The position numbers and the translations under genes were made by a program. From Callipepla californica brunnescens (taxonomy: Eukaryota; Chordata; Aves; Galliformes; Odontophoridae), in NCBI GenBank assembly GCA_023055505.1, contig JALIRH010000149.1, positions 298,501 through 362,500 on the forward strand: 64,000 nucleotides of DNA, given 5' to 3'. Positions 50,540-63,330 of this stretch are shown here, in pieces. The notes beneath the pieces were generated by a model. That model worked only from the letters and a program-made list of their open reading frames with translations. It had not been told where the DNA came from and ran no database searches. Position 1 is the stretch's first letter. Each line of letters begins with the position of its first letter.

Positions 50540-51060
50540 AGCATGGTGGCTGCATTTAAGCTATGTGTGAAGCAATTTTTTTCTCCATGGGTGTGCTATT
50601 TATATCTTTTTTATAGTGCTGCCCCTCTGTCGCGTGTAACAATCTCCCCCCCTGCCCCAATATTTCTGTCTGGGTTTCATGTGTTTCATAAACTAAACAA
50701 TGGCAATGAGTCAGTGCTTAAATTATCTCTATATAAATCTTTAGCCCTTTTATCTTCCCCTGTGTATTCAGAAAGACACCTCTCTGGCATTGCTATTTTT
50801 CACATCCTAGGGGCATACTGCGTGGATATCCACGTGTTATCTGACAGTGAGTGATAAAAAAATAAAAAAGGAAAAAGAAAAAAAGCCCTTATTTTTGACT
50901 CTCCCCAGCTTAAGTGGATTCAACGTCATATGGAGCGAATCCAGGATGAGTCAGAGAGCAATGTTGCTCTCCAAAATTCCAGTTTGCGTTACAGCTGGGA
51001 GGCAGCATTTAGCATCATGTGGATTTATTTTCTTTTAACGGGAACTCCAAAATAATTTAT
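50540..51060. promoter_or_regulatory. candidate conserved non-coding element with paired AP-1 sites
   Basis: This block lacks transposon sequence. It contains TGAGTCA at 50707-50713 and 50947-50953, a perfect palindrome at 50821-50834 and a CACGTG E-box at 50831-50836. It is intact in appearance, apart from one A-rich run (50856-50884), and sits about 3 kb downstream of the CpG island, next to a very old SINE remnant. That would suit a slowly changing intronic enhancer. Conservation itself cannot be seen in one sequence. Confidence 0.3.
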
Positions 51061-51067
51061 GGAAGTC

Positions 51068-51245
51068 ATATAGCCTAATGGACAGAACAGATAACAGTTA
51101 GCCAAGAAGAACCTGGATTCCCATCTGGGTTGAATCATTGACTCAATTTGACTATCAGAGTGGTGGGTGTGGTATTCAGGCTTAGAACATTATACTGACC
51201 TTAACTAAATCATTGTACTTCTCTACAGAGAACTGGGAAATGCGA
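51068..51245 (+). mobile_element. MIR/CORE-SINE-like remnant, + orientation
   Basis: The order TATAGCCTAATGGACAGAAC, AGAACCTGGATTCCCATCTG, then after a diverged middle GACCTTAACTAAATCATTGT and CTCTACAGAGAACTGGGAAATG parallels the tRNA-derived head, core and 3' part of MIR (AGTGG.TAGAGC; CCTGGGTTC.AATCC; GACCTTGGGCAAGTCACTT; CCTCTCTG...TGGG). The copy is heavily diverged, as expected for an element over 100 million years old. The assignment is from memory of the consensus. Confidence 0.55.
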
Positions 51246-51739
51246 TTAAGGTTCAGAGCTCTACTGGTACCTAACAGTTTATCAATAGTCAGCTTTACTA
51301 GTCTGACTGACATAACAGACATTTATCTGCAGCCTTAATTTGCAGGGGGAATCCCGAATTGGTTCAGGGTACGTGTGGCTAAAGATAAATTTCTGCTGTA
51401 GAGATTCTGTGTACAGGAAGACCTGTAGCTCATGAGGACGTTCTGTATTGCATGGATTTGCTTTGTATATATTACTCAGTTTTCAGTAACACACACCCTT
51501 TTTGTACATCTATGCATTTTTTTCCTTACTGTGTTACTGTAAACACAGAGTCATGTGAGCTTTTCCTTTTGATGTGGTCAGTCTAAATGCTAAGTAAATA
51601 TCCCAAATTAAACAGTTTCCAATCTAGTTGGTCAGGAGCCTTGCTGGAAGCAGATGTGATGCAAGAGAAAAGAGACTAAAAAGTCCTGTAACCTGTGAGC
51701 ATTCCCAATAATATTCAGTTTTCCATGTTGTTGTTTTTG

Positions 51740-51771
51740 TTATTATTATTATTATTATTTTTTTTTTTTTT
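51740..51771. repeat. (TTA)n followed by poly-T
   Basis: Six to seven TTA units run into a T tract. Simple repeat only. Confidence 0.9.
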
Positions 51772-54700
51772 CTGAGAGGGAGGAGGGAAGTTACTCATTT
51801 TCCTGGAATGTCTCCTTCTAAAAATCCTGAAGACACTGGAGCCATTTTTCTGATCTCAACTTGCATCAGCATAACTCAGGACTAAATGCACTGGGAATAG
51901 AAAGCTGAGGATTAACTGAAAATTATACAAAACTAAAGCTGTCATGAAATGAAAGACTTGCTCCTGTTCGCAGTTGCTCTTTTTTTAGTGACTTCAAGGG
52001 ACTTAAGCACGTGTTTAAAGACAGACTGCTGTGTGAATGCTCTTTTGGAAGAGGCACTTTCCTGGAGTCTAAATCTAGAGTGAGATCAAGTCTTTTAAAA
52101 GTTAAGTGCAGTCCTGAGGGCTGATGTGGCCAAATACTCCAACATAATCTTGGCCAGCTTTAACAGTTAGAACAGCTAGATCTAATGGTATGTGCCTACC
52201 TAGCTTGTTATATTCCCCTGGAATTTATCAATGACACACTGCATATAATTGTGGTTACTTTTTGTCCGTCTGAAATCCTTTTTTGGTTTTGCAAGGGAAA
52301 GATTGCAAAGAGGGAGAATGTAAAAAATTCTTTCTCAACCCAAAGCAAAAAAGTTGCCTTTTTTTTTTTTCTCCACAATGAAGAATTAAAACAATGTCTG
52401 TTGCTCTCATGCTTTATGTTAAAATCTCTGCTAAAAAATAGTATGAAGAAATACGATGTATTTTTCATATGGAACTTATTCCCTGTAATTTTATAATGCA
52501 CATATGTGAGGTTTTATACTAAAAGGCTTTAGAAGAGTGTAATAGAGGAAAACTGCATTGGTGACATCCTTTGGAATCAAAAAGGCTAAACAGTTACATT
52601 TCAAGAGAGTAAATAAAGTGAAGGGGCAATGGCAAATAATGAAAGACTCTTTCAGACTTTCCTAGTCTCCAACATTTACTGAAAGAACCAACCTTGACTA
52701 TAAGCTTACCCCCATACATTTCTGACTTTCTTCACATTCTGTGTTGTTTCCAGGTGTAACATTCCTATGTCCAATCTCTGACTTCTGAAATATATGCTCC
52801 ACCTGTGTATAAAATACAAATCATTTCCTTAATTTCAGCACTTTTTTTTTCTTAAGCAAGTGCCTGAGAACCTTTCTTAGAGATGTAAATACATCTTTAA
52901 AGCTACTGTAGTATGTTCTACTAACAATGTGATTCTGCGTTACACCTTTGAAAATCTGTTGTTTAATAACAATCAGACACGCAGTTAAGGGTGTTATTAG
53001 CATCTGCTCTCCAAATTTCTTACAATCCTGTGTTTAGTAGGAAGTGTAAATGAAGTATGGCCATTCATTATTCTGCTTACACAATCTGCAGAATCTGTTG
53101 CAAAGCAGTGTATCTTTTCTCATTCAGAGAACTTCATATTACTTTATTAGTTATACTGATTAGTGATGTTAGTCCCAGTCTGTTATGGGGCTTCCAATCA
53201 GTAATGAAAGTTATCTTGTTTTGAGCACTGGTGATGTATCTAAACAAACAAACAAACCCACTTAGAACCATAGTGTAGGGCAAGAGTCAGCAAGCACAAG
53301 ACTGTAAGAGATGTGGGTTCCTTGAAAAGACGAGTAACAAAACCAGTTTTATTTGGAAGAATAAACAGAGGTCTCAGGCTGTTTTTCTGCTGATGAATGG
53401 TAGGAGCATCAGGGCGAAATTGAATTTGTAATGGTATTATGAGATCCCCTATTGTGAAAGATAAATAGCAAATCTGACCTAATGCCCCAAAAGAATAATT
53501 ACATTGAATTAACTCGACTTTTGGTTCAAGTGACCTCAATTTAGCAAATTAATTTCTGATCAATGTAGCTTCAAAGAGTCTGCTTTGTTATGGGGAAGAT
53601 ATTCAAAGGATACAAAGTCTCCACATGAACAGATCTGGAATTTTTTGATCCATTGAGCCATTTAATACTTTGAGGTGGAGATACAGCCTTAGTGCTTCAG
53701 CTGGAACAGAACTCTTCAACAGGAAAAAAACATCTGTTAGAAGAAATGGTGTGCAGAAACAGAAGTTTACCAAGAAAGAGAAAACATAATTCATTTTTTA
53801 CTCATCTTTGGAGCAGACACACCAATTTTTACTTGATCTTTGTATAACTCAGCACATTAAAAGTAAAGACATTGCTATCATCTAATTTGCTAAAGGAATA
53901 ATAGTGTGCATCATTAATCTGTAGGAACAAGCCAAATCAAAGAACAGAAATGACAGCATAAGGAGTAGGTAATGAAAGCCAGATATTTTTATTGCGTCTA
54001 TTCCCTTCCTAAAATTGAAATATAAAATCATTTTTGGTAATGACTTTTTTTTTGTCATTGGATATTTAAATCTTCCATTTCAGAGTTGTAACTTATTAAA
54101 GTAGAATTCTTGAAGATGATCCTCAAAAGTAGTTCTGAGTAAGGAGTTCCACAGCAATAGTGTTTGTTACAGGAAAACTACTCACAGACTTAACTTGTCC
54201 CATTAATATAATACACTCTGGAGCTGAGAGTCAAACTTCTGCTATAGCTCGGAAATAAAACTGCTGTACTGAGGAAGTAGAGAGTGTCCATAGAAAGGAT
54301 GGCAGCACAGAGAAATCTCTATGTTGCAAAAAAAAAAAAAATTGATATAACAATCTTCATCTTCTGGTGTGAGTTAGAGATGCATAACTGAAATTAGTGA
54401 ATGATATGTAATAGCTTAGGGCAGTCATATATATTCAGAAGGATTAAGTATCCTTCTGAAAGCTGAAAGAAGAAATCAAATTGTATACACTGAAATTGTT
54501 TGGGAGAACTGTAAAGAGAGGTTGTAAAGAGAAGACAGAGAAGTTCTGAGTAGAGCTGCTGCTTCTTGTGCATTGTCTGGGTTATTGTGATGGAATTTCC
54601 AAAAACCTGGAGGGAAGGCTGTAGAAGCCAGCTAGGAAGAATATTTAAGCCCTGAGCTGTCGAATTAAATGAGGAAGAAGTGGGTAGGTCTTCTTTCAGT

Positions 54701-55122
54701 CTGAGGGAGATATGGTCATCCTTGGAGCCCAGTCAGGGTTTGCAAATAAGGTGGGCAGAGCAATGCTTCTTTGCAAACACCACAAACACTGAGTAGCTTG
54801 GTATAATCACTAATTTGTTTTACGTGTATCCAGTAGACCATGTGTCACAGAGAATGCATTACAGATGTACGGCTACATACAAAGCCTTGATAGAACAAAA
54901 GGTAGTTTTCATATTGACCTACAACACTGAATCTGAGTGGCTGAAGAGCCAGTTAAGAGCATAAATATTTGTTATGAATCAAGTCTTTTGGCAAAAAATA
55001 AATTTTAATAGACAATGATATTTTATGTTACTGCCTGAGTGTGGTCTATCGATCTGTTGTTTTATATAATATATGATGTTCTGAGAACAGAGATGTTTAT
55101 TTTATTAGTCAAATTACAGTGT
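51772..55122. other. AT-rich DNA, no gene recognised
   Basis: No exon is recognisable. An A tract lies at 54328-54341. The segment 51985-52025 immediately and further downstream resembles an old dispersed sauropsid repeat and is reported as a finding. Confidence 0.5.
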
Positions 55123-55236
55123 TTTTTGTTGTTTTTTTTTGTTATTTTATTATTTTATTATTTTATTTTATTTTATTTTATTTTATTTTATTTTATTTTA
55201 TTTTATTTTATTTTATTTTATTTTATTTTATTTTAT
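55123..55236. repeat. (TTTTA)n pentanucleotide microsatellite
   Basis: After a T/G-rich lead-in, about 16-17 uninterrupted TTTTA units run to 55236 with a few TTA-type variants at the start. A 69-codon frame with a repeating F-Y-F-I-L pattern is a by-product of the repeat, not a gene. Confidence 0.95.
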
Positions 55237-58200
55237 CTTTTACATTGAACTCAGTAAAGCTTTGGGGAAAAGCTGACTGGAAATAATATTTGGAAGGTCT
55301 GTCCTGCCTAATTGAGGAAGAAGTGAGTGAACTGATGCTTTGAAGATAATTACTAACACTATCCAGACTTAACGGTCTTGTAGACCCTCTCTAGAAGAAA
55401 AAAACGCATTTAACTATGCTGCACTGCCCTGTCTGTCTTTTAAAGATGAGTATCTTGGGTAATACTGTTTGCAGTGTTCAGATTTATTCAGGAGTTATAA
55501 CTCTGTGGTTATAGTCCCATAGTGACATCTACAAAAAGCAGACATATATTATCTCATAAAGCTGCCTCAGCTTGAATTTTATTTTATAAAATTGTCCATG
55601 GTAAAGGAATATCTTCCTCAATATGACACCCAGACCACATGTACACCTTTCAGTGAAATTAGGGGACATTTCACATGGGAAAAATTTGTACCTTCAGATC
55701 AAATCAGTATAGACTGCTCATGCTGAAGACTGATTAAATTCACAAAATAAAATATATGTGATGAAGGAAATTATATACTAATATTATGGTTTCCCTCTGA
55801 AAATCACTACATCTGCTTTTATTTTTTTGCCCCCTGAAGGTTTATACTTTTAACTTACAGATAACTTTTACACTGTAGTCATGAGCCTGAAGCTCCATTA
55901 AGTCCTTTTATTCCTGTGCATTTTCCATAGCTCTTTGCTTTCAAAAAAGGCAACACAAGCATTGATATGCAAACACAGAGACTGATTTTCTTAACCATGC
56001 TTAAAGTCAAATGCTTGCCATATGGATAAATAGTTGCGCTTTGGCTCTTAATAACAGCAGCTTTTTTTTCTTTATTTGTTGCTGTTGTGCACTGCTGTGT
56101 AAGAATGAAAAACAAATACACATAACACTACTAAAAGCTCAAATGCCAATTTCTTCACTTTTTCGGAGTCTGACAGAAAAGCAGGAGGTGCGTGCAGCAA
56201 ACAGTGAAGGGAACTTGTTCCTTTTAATCGCAAACAACCGTCTTCAAAGCCAAAAAATACTAATAAAAAACAAATAGAACAGAATGGTCATATTCAGTTT
56301 AACACCTGTGGTCAGATTCTGTTTGGTTCACCAAGCTTTGTGCCAGGACTTTTCCATTGCCCTGATCTGCTGCTGGCTGTCAGAGTGTCCTGTGGCGTGG
56401 CTTGGTCTCTCGTAGCTGGAACTTCTCATCCTCACCTCTTCCCTGCAGTATGGCTCCGGGTGGTTTCTAGGCACAGGACATTCTGCTTCACTCTCCAAAA
56501 TCTTCTCCCCTTTGCAGTTCAATCTCTTTCCTACTACAGTTTAAATCTCTTTTGAGCTTTAGTAAAAAATCCAAGTGCATTTATGGTGTATTCTGTTAAT
56601 TCCCAGAAATGAATCCGACAGAATGAAAAGTACTTAATTCCCCAAGAGTACCTCTGCTCAGCAACAATCTTGCTTGTGTAGTGCTAACTCAGACAGACTT
56701 CAGGTTTTGTGTCAGATGTTCATGACAATGGTGAGAACGCCTTTGTTTGTGATAGCATTTACACCACTGATATCATAGGCATGGCAGTTCTGCTCTTAGT
56801 CAGTGCAAGCTGTATGTCTATTTTTATTCTCAGTTATCAGCCTGTTTTAATGATAATAAAATCTGCCTTAATGAGTGACATAACAAAATAAAAAGTTCTA
56901 TCCATACATTCTGTCCTCACATTCCTTCCTTCCCTTCCCTGTAAACAAGGTAAAGGCCACTTAAGTGATGTGAGAAGAGCATTTTCAAAAGTATTCGGAT
57001 TCATTATGCTTTGTTTTCCATGCAGGAATTTACATGACACAAAGGAAAGTGGGATCTGACACCTCCAAGATAAACTGTTAGACTGTCTATGAAGTTCTGC
57101 ACTGATATTTATAAGTGAAATGGCATGTTACGCCAGAATAACCGGGACACAGTGACTTCAAATAAAAGTAATGTTGCTATCTTTGGTGCAAGTGTCAGCA
57201 GAGGATGCCATGGTCCTTTGTGATGTCCTTGGGGGACTCTCACAAGGCCTTTCAGTAGGCATTGTAATATTCCAACTGTCTGTTTTCATTCTTTTCTCAA
57301 CACAATAGAAGTTTGCATCTTGAAAGGCTTGTCACTTTTTAGGTTGTGCTGTCTCTCTTCATTCATCTTTGGGCCGCATGGGAGAAGAGGTGTGAGCACA
57401 AGTAGTTGGAAGTTGAAAATGTACTGCTGGAGGATGAAGAAATTGATGACAGCAGAAACAAAGGTTGTTCAGTAGATCGACCAGTGGCCATATAGGTGTT
57501 ATGTTCCGAAGGATCCAGAAATCCTCAATCAGTGTCTCCTGTGTTTTCTTCTAGATCTGTACCTTTATTTTTTTCCAATTAGTTTTATTAGATCCCACTG
57601 ATGGCATGTAGTCTGAGCTTCAAATACATCATGTTATGGAAAGTTATCCAGGTTTAACCTGTGTACGCACCACTACTCAGAAAGAAAACCCACTTATACT
57701 TTGGAGGGAACTGCAATTTCTCATTCCCCTTTTTGCACATACTCCAGATGAAGATGTGGCTGCAGTCCTGTGGTTTTCTTTTCTTGTGTAGTTGCCATTT
57801 CCACCTCCTGCCCTTCTGTTGGGCTGGCAGACAGTTCCAAAATAGGCATTTGAGGTTTTGGTAGTGTTTGCTGCTGAAGTACATATTCTTCATTCCCTGC
57901 AGAGATACAGTGGTGTGTGAGATTCTCTGATTTGTGTACAGTTTTGAAGTAGAGCGTTCCTCTTGTGGTTCACATAGTGTAGTTTGGGAACTCTGAAGCA
58001 GAAGAAATATGTTTCCTTGTTCTAAAGCTAGGTGATTAGGCAAAACTTTATTGTTTTTTGCATAGGATGTTTATCTGTTTCAATTTCAGAATATAAATAT
58101 GGAAATACGACAGAATTGCAGAATCTCATGTTCTTGATGTTAAGTATCTTGATGACACTTAACTCTATCTGGACAAGCACTAGTCTTTAAACAAGCTACT

Positions 58201-59446
58201 GGATTCAGCGTAAGGGTAAATATAAAAGGTTCTGTGATCTGTTTAATACTTGCTGGTCAAATGTCCCTATAGCAATCTGGACTGGAATTCACAATTATTC
58301 AAACATCATACTTGAAAGTGGTGTGATTCTTTACCTGTATGTTTCCAACAAGCTTTCTGTACCCTCTGCTTACAGTTTCTGAGAATCAAACATGGGTTTG
58401 ATGGTAATTTGAATTTGGTATATGATTGTTTTGATTACCTGGAACTCAAGCCTGCTCTTGTGGAAAGGGAGAACCACACATGCGTAGCACAGAAAATTTT
58501 TTATCGTGTCATTTGTTTGGATAGTATGATACTGTCACCTCTCTTTAGCTACAGAAGTTTGCTTTTCTATTGCAGCATAATGAAATCATTAAAAAAAAAT
58601 TGTCAACACAGATAAAATAAATAGAACCTACTTTACAAATTAACGTTTTACTCAAGTGCAAGTCCCAGGAAGGTTAGGGACTTAGCGTTCAGAAGTTTTC
58701 TCCAGAATTGTGCTGAGAAGCAAGGATCGCCCAGCACTGAAGTCTGTTCTGGTCTGATAAGGTTTGTCTACATGCAGAAGTCACCGTACAGTTAAGCTAG
58801 AATAACTGTACAGGGTGGTATCTTCTCTACACTAACGCTGCTTGATCAGTCACAGGGTGTGAGTCCTAAGTCTGCTTTCAAAGTGAAGTAAGCTGCTTTC
58901 TAATTGAAAGACTTAAAATATACACTTCTACATGATATGACAGCAGAGTAGTTGATATGCTGCTGATCAGACCCTTATTCTACTCAGGCTCCCTCTTGTT
59001 GACAAGCTCTAAGTATTTCAGTTTTAAGGTCTTGATGAGTTGCAAGTGCAACAAACAATATTTGTGCTTGTACTGTGATACAGAGTGCTTAGATGCTACT
59101 TGTTAGGACTCTGTTCATTGAAATGGATATATTTTTTCACTGATTTTAGTGAAAGCTCTAATATTTTGTTCATGCATTTACTTGTTTCACAATGACATAA
59201 AAAAATCCACTCTAGATTTTTTTCCTCGTCCGCTATTACTAGTATTAACATCCAAATAGAGTTTAGAGAAGGGCAATAAAAATGAGAAAGGAGGCTTTGA
59301 GTCAGGTTTGATTTATGAGTAAAAGTTAAAGGATTTGAGCATGCATAGCTTGTTTGAGTTTGACAAAGAAGAAGACATGACTGTAAATACTTCAAAAGTT
59401 TAATTCCAAAAACAGCAGAGGATTTCCTTATTGTTAAGGACATTCC
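55237..59446. other. AT-rich DNA, no gene recognised
   Basis: No transposon or exon recognised. A 129-codon minus-strand frame at 57654-58043 is the longest of ordinary composition in this part; it has no domain I know. Confidence 0.5.
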
Positions 59447-59520
59447 AAAGGTTAGGATAGCAGCTCAGGAGACCTGGGGTTAATTCCATGACATATGTCC
59501 TTGGGCAAGTCATTTCTGCT
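59447..59520 (+). mobile_element. MIR/CORE-SINE-like fragment, + orientation
   Basis: Contains GGATAGCAGCTCAGGAGACC, TGGGGTTAATTCC and then TGTCCTTGGGCAAGTCATTT, which parallel the MIR B-box region (CCTGGGTTC.AATCC) and core (GACCTTGGGCAAGTCACTT). The segment between them is shortened. This is one of the clearest MIR-type cores in the window. Confidence 0.6.
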
Positions 59521-59710
59521 TAGATCCTAGCAAATTCTTAAAGGCACCCAACCTCTACTTCTTTGTCTGCATCTTTGAGTGTTAGCCCAATGATGCTGAA
59601 AAGTACCTAATTTAGGCAGTTAACTTGCTAAATGCGTTTGCAGGTCTGGATCCTGGCCTCTCCCTGCTTCAGCTATGTATGTCTATAAATGGGTAAAAAC
59701 TACCATATGC

Positions 59711-59776
59711 CACAGAATCACAGAATTGTAGGGTTTGGAAGGGACCTCTAGATATCATCTAGTCCAACTCCCCAAA
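59711..59776 (-). mobile_element. short CR1 LINE tail, - orientation
   Basis: The + strand reads AATCACAGAATTGTAGGGTT, then GGAAGGGACCTCTAGATATC and ATCTAGTCCAACTCC, the complement of the last 65 bp of CR1. The rest is absent through severe 5' truncation. Confidence 0.9.
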
Positions 59777-62700
59777 AGAGTGTGAGATTAATGGATTTGG
59801 AAAATAAGAGTATGCAGATGCTGTGAAAGTGGGAGCGATGCAAGTATACCTAGTACAAAAACTAAGACGGGGTTTATTTCCTTTCTATGTATTCGGTACA
59901 GAGATGAGGTGCTCCTAAGGGCTATGCACCCTATTTGGCAACAGTATCTGAGGCATAAGAATTCACTCCAGAGGTGCTTGTCTCCACACACTCTGAGAGG
60001 AACTAGGACAATTAATGAATTTTAGACAGATGAAATGAGGCAAGATTAATGTTATCTTTAGAATAAAAGGATCAAATAGAATCAACTCAGCCTGATCTTA
60101 AGGGGAAAATAGCTCTCAGTTAGTTATTTGCCCTCAGTGAGTTATTTGCTGAAATGTTCCTTTACAAGAAATGTAGAAAGCACCTCAAAGAACTTATGTT
60201 TTCTTCTGCTACATCTAATAAAACAATCCAGGAAGTAATTTATTAAAAAGTAGCTACATGATAGATCTCCCATATCTCCAATTTCTAGGACACAGTTCTT
60301 TTGCAGGACACCAACAGCCATGAAGTGCTATGGTGCAAATGCTGCTAGTGAATACTGTAGCCAATAAATGTCTACATATCCCAGGTTACCTAATACTACA
60401 TTTGAGATTCTAAGCCTTTCTAAATAAAAAGAAATTGAGCTCCTCAGGAATTCTACCCTCAGTGTCTCTTGTTTTAGTATGTCTTTCTCATGCTAGTTGA
60501 AAATAGCTCTAGGTGGTAGATATGTATTAGAAAATGACTGATCCTCAGAGAAAAGCCCAGTCATGGGCACTATAAACTGAAAGAAAAAGTAATGTAGAAA
60601 AATGAAAATTATTCAGAGGAGAGGTAAAAATCTTATGTAGACTTCTATTAGGGCTGCTGGAGGTCCATTTGCAAAGCAGCTGCAAGATGCTGGGTCTCTG
60701 AGGAAAGCTGGAGCAATAAATACTCAAGAAGAAGATTGAAATGACCAACTAGGCCCCTGCTAACCCATGCAATTGCACCAATTTCCATTTCAAAGAAAGA
60801 TGAGCTTAATTACCCTGCTATTGGCAGGATTCAGCGATAGAGTCCTCCCTTGTATTATTACATTCGTCGCCCTGTAGGGCAGCAACATCTCTTTGTGACT
60901 AGTTTACTTTTTAGTTTGCCCTCTTCAAAGAAGCATGCTTTCATGCTTTGTCCCTCTTGTTTTGGTAGCTCCCACCTCCAGTCTTGCCAGAGCTCATCCT
61001 CACCCAGCTGGACTTATTTTCCTCATGACTTCTGGTCACTTGCCTGCTTTACTGGCTCAGCAGGGAAAGGAGGGAGAGCATTCCCTTGCTATTCAGCCCT
61101 TTGTTTTCTGGATCATCTATTAAAAGAGGCATTGCTAAAGTGACCAATCAGACCCTTCAAGGACTAGGGTCTGGTGCTGGAGATCCTATCGTTATTTCCA
61201 ATACTGGGCTAGATTTATCTAAAATACGCTGAATTCAGAAGAGCAAAATATACTTGGCAGGAATTTGTATTACTTTTTCTTGACCTTGTTGACCCATTAC
61301 CTATTGCTTTGGGAAATCAGAGATGGGCTGTTCTGAAGACTTAGAAGTGAGTTTCAGTTTCACACAGGGTATCTAAACACTGTGAGGATCCTGTCTGAGT
61401 GGGGCTCAGATCAGGATGTGAAATAAGAACTCCTTCTTTGAGGAAGAGTAACCAAAACATGAGACTCTGAGCTAAAACACCACTGAAGATGTGCCTGGCC
61501 GTATTCAACTTCAGCAAGAATCAGCTGCTGAGGTGGACTGGAGATGCACCTATCTCTGGTTCCCTGGGAGCCTGGGCATGAACTAGGCACAATTATTGGA
61601 ATCCATAAGGACTCTGCTGTTTCTTCAGCAAAAATGCAGATGCATAAGCAATTTACATTCTGGACTGTTAATGTATAAGGAAATTAAGATGAAATTTATG
61701 TGAATTGCACTGAAATCAGTCGGTTTCCTCAACACTCAAATAGCCTGATCCTTCGTGTGAATTACTTCCAGTCTGTGAATTCCCATATTTTGCTTTATGC
61801 TGTAATTCTGGGAGTTTAAATCATACCTTCCAGGTGCCTACCGCTTTCTTCTTACTCATCTCCTCTGAATCTTACCCAGATGCCTGATGTGGGCAGTGAA
61901 AGATACTTGAAATTGTCCTGTGCTTCAGTTTTGTGTACAAACACAAGAAAGACATTTCTTTACATAAGTCCTCATAGGATATAGCCCTGCACATCCACAG
62001 GTGATTTTAAAACATAAAACAGAGAAGCAGAGGTAAAACAGAAAACACTGACAGGAATACTACATTGCCTACACATAGCAAAGAAGCTGTTACACCCTGC
62101 TTGTTACTTTTATTATTAATAACTATCTCATCTTTTGCTCCCTCTTTTTTATCCATCTGTTGATATTCATTATGCAGTTTGTGTATAAGCTACAACTAGG
62201 AAGAGTTCTTGTATACCCTTCATAGTATCTGTACACTATAGGGTCCAGCCCCTGACTGGGGCCTCTAGGCACTATCCCAATATAAATAATACATAAAAAT
62301 AGATCAGCAGTGTAACATCTATCAAGAAAACCATGCAAAGACCTAAACAGTGTTTGTGTATTGAATTGCTCTATTGTCTCCTGTGTGATTCATGCAATGG
62401 CCTGCTTTAGTTTTCTGAGTTAGAAGACAGATCATAAAAAGCCTTGTATCAGTGGACTATGTGCAGTGAACTCTGAGGAGATCTATAATTACTAAAAAAG
62501 GGAAGTACGCCAAAGATGATTTACAAGTATAGGGAAGAATGTATCTTTTGTGATGTTCAGGACTTTATCAGGTTTACTTTGGAGGTTTTCCAAGATGAAT
62601 AGTAGAAAACAGCCAAAAATGTTGAAGTAAAGCAGTCAAACCAAACTTCAGCTGCACCAATAACTGCAATAGCCCAAGGGTTTGCAGCAGCTTCCTATTT

Positions 62701-63110
62701 TGACACAGTGTTGATTGTTCATGTTGAACCATGTAAGATGACATTAACCAAGTCAATTTATGTCAGTGATGCAGTCAGCTTTTGATGTGTGTAAGGGCAA
62801 TACCTAGCAGAACTGTCTATTAATAATACTACCAGTTTTTCTGCAACCACTGTTGCAAAGCTCATTCACTCTCGGACCATCAGCTGTCTAAGCACTATCT
62901 GGGAATCATGAGTTTAAACTCCTCTGAAAAAAGTTGTCAGGTATGTTAGAGAACAAAAATATATCACAGGAATGACATATTAATATCCACCTTCAGCTCT
63001 TAAGTCATAAAGGTGCAGTGACTTGCTCTTCCAAATCTTTAGATATTTGTTCTTTACAATGAATTCAATAAATTTTATGAGATTGCTGAGAGAGGTTTTG
63101 GGTGCTTGAA
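59777..63110. other. AT-rich DNA, no gene recognised
   Basis: No exon or well-preserved transposon is seen. A possible old repeat shred lies at 61700-61770. Confidence 0.5.
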
Positions 63111-63330
63111 ATCATAGAATCACCAAGGTTGGAAAAGACCTCCGAGGTCATCCAGTCCAACCATTCAGCTACTAACAGTATTTCCTCTCTAAGATGTGTC
63201 CCTTGGTACAACATCTGAATGTTTCTTGAACACTGCCATGGATGGTGACTCAGCCACCTCCCTGGGCAGTGTGTTCCAGCGTCCTGATGTGAAATACCTT
63301 TCACGAATCCATGTACTGGGGATTTGTTTG
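63111..63330 (-). mobile_element. CR1 LINE 3' fragment, - orientation
   Basis: The + strand reads ATCATAGAATCACCAAGGTT, GGAAAAGACCTCCGAGGTCA, TCCAGTCCAACCATTCAGC and CCACCTCCCTGGGCAGTGTG, the complement of a CR1 3' end of about 220 bp. It stops near 63330. Two minus-strand frames of 69-79 codons (63065-63304 and 63189-63398) are readings of this element. Confidence 0.93.

Noticed and set aside
55039..55248. 69-codon hydrophobic frame ending in F-Y-F-I-L repeats
   Set aside because: Produced by the TTTTA pentanucleotide repeat.
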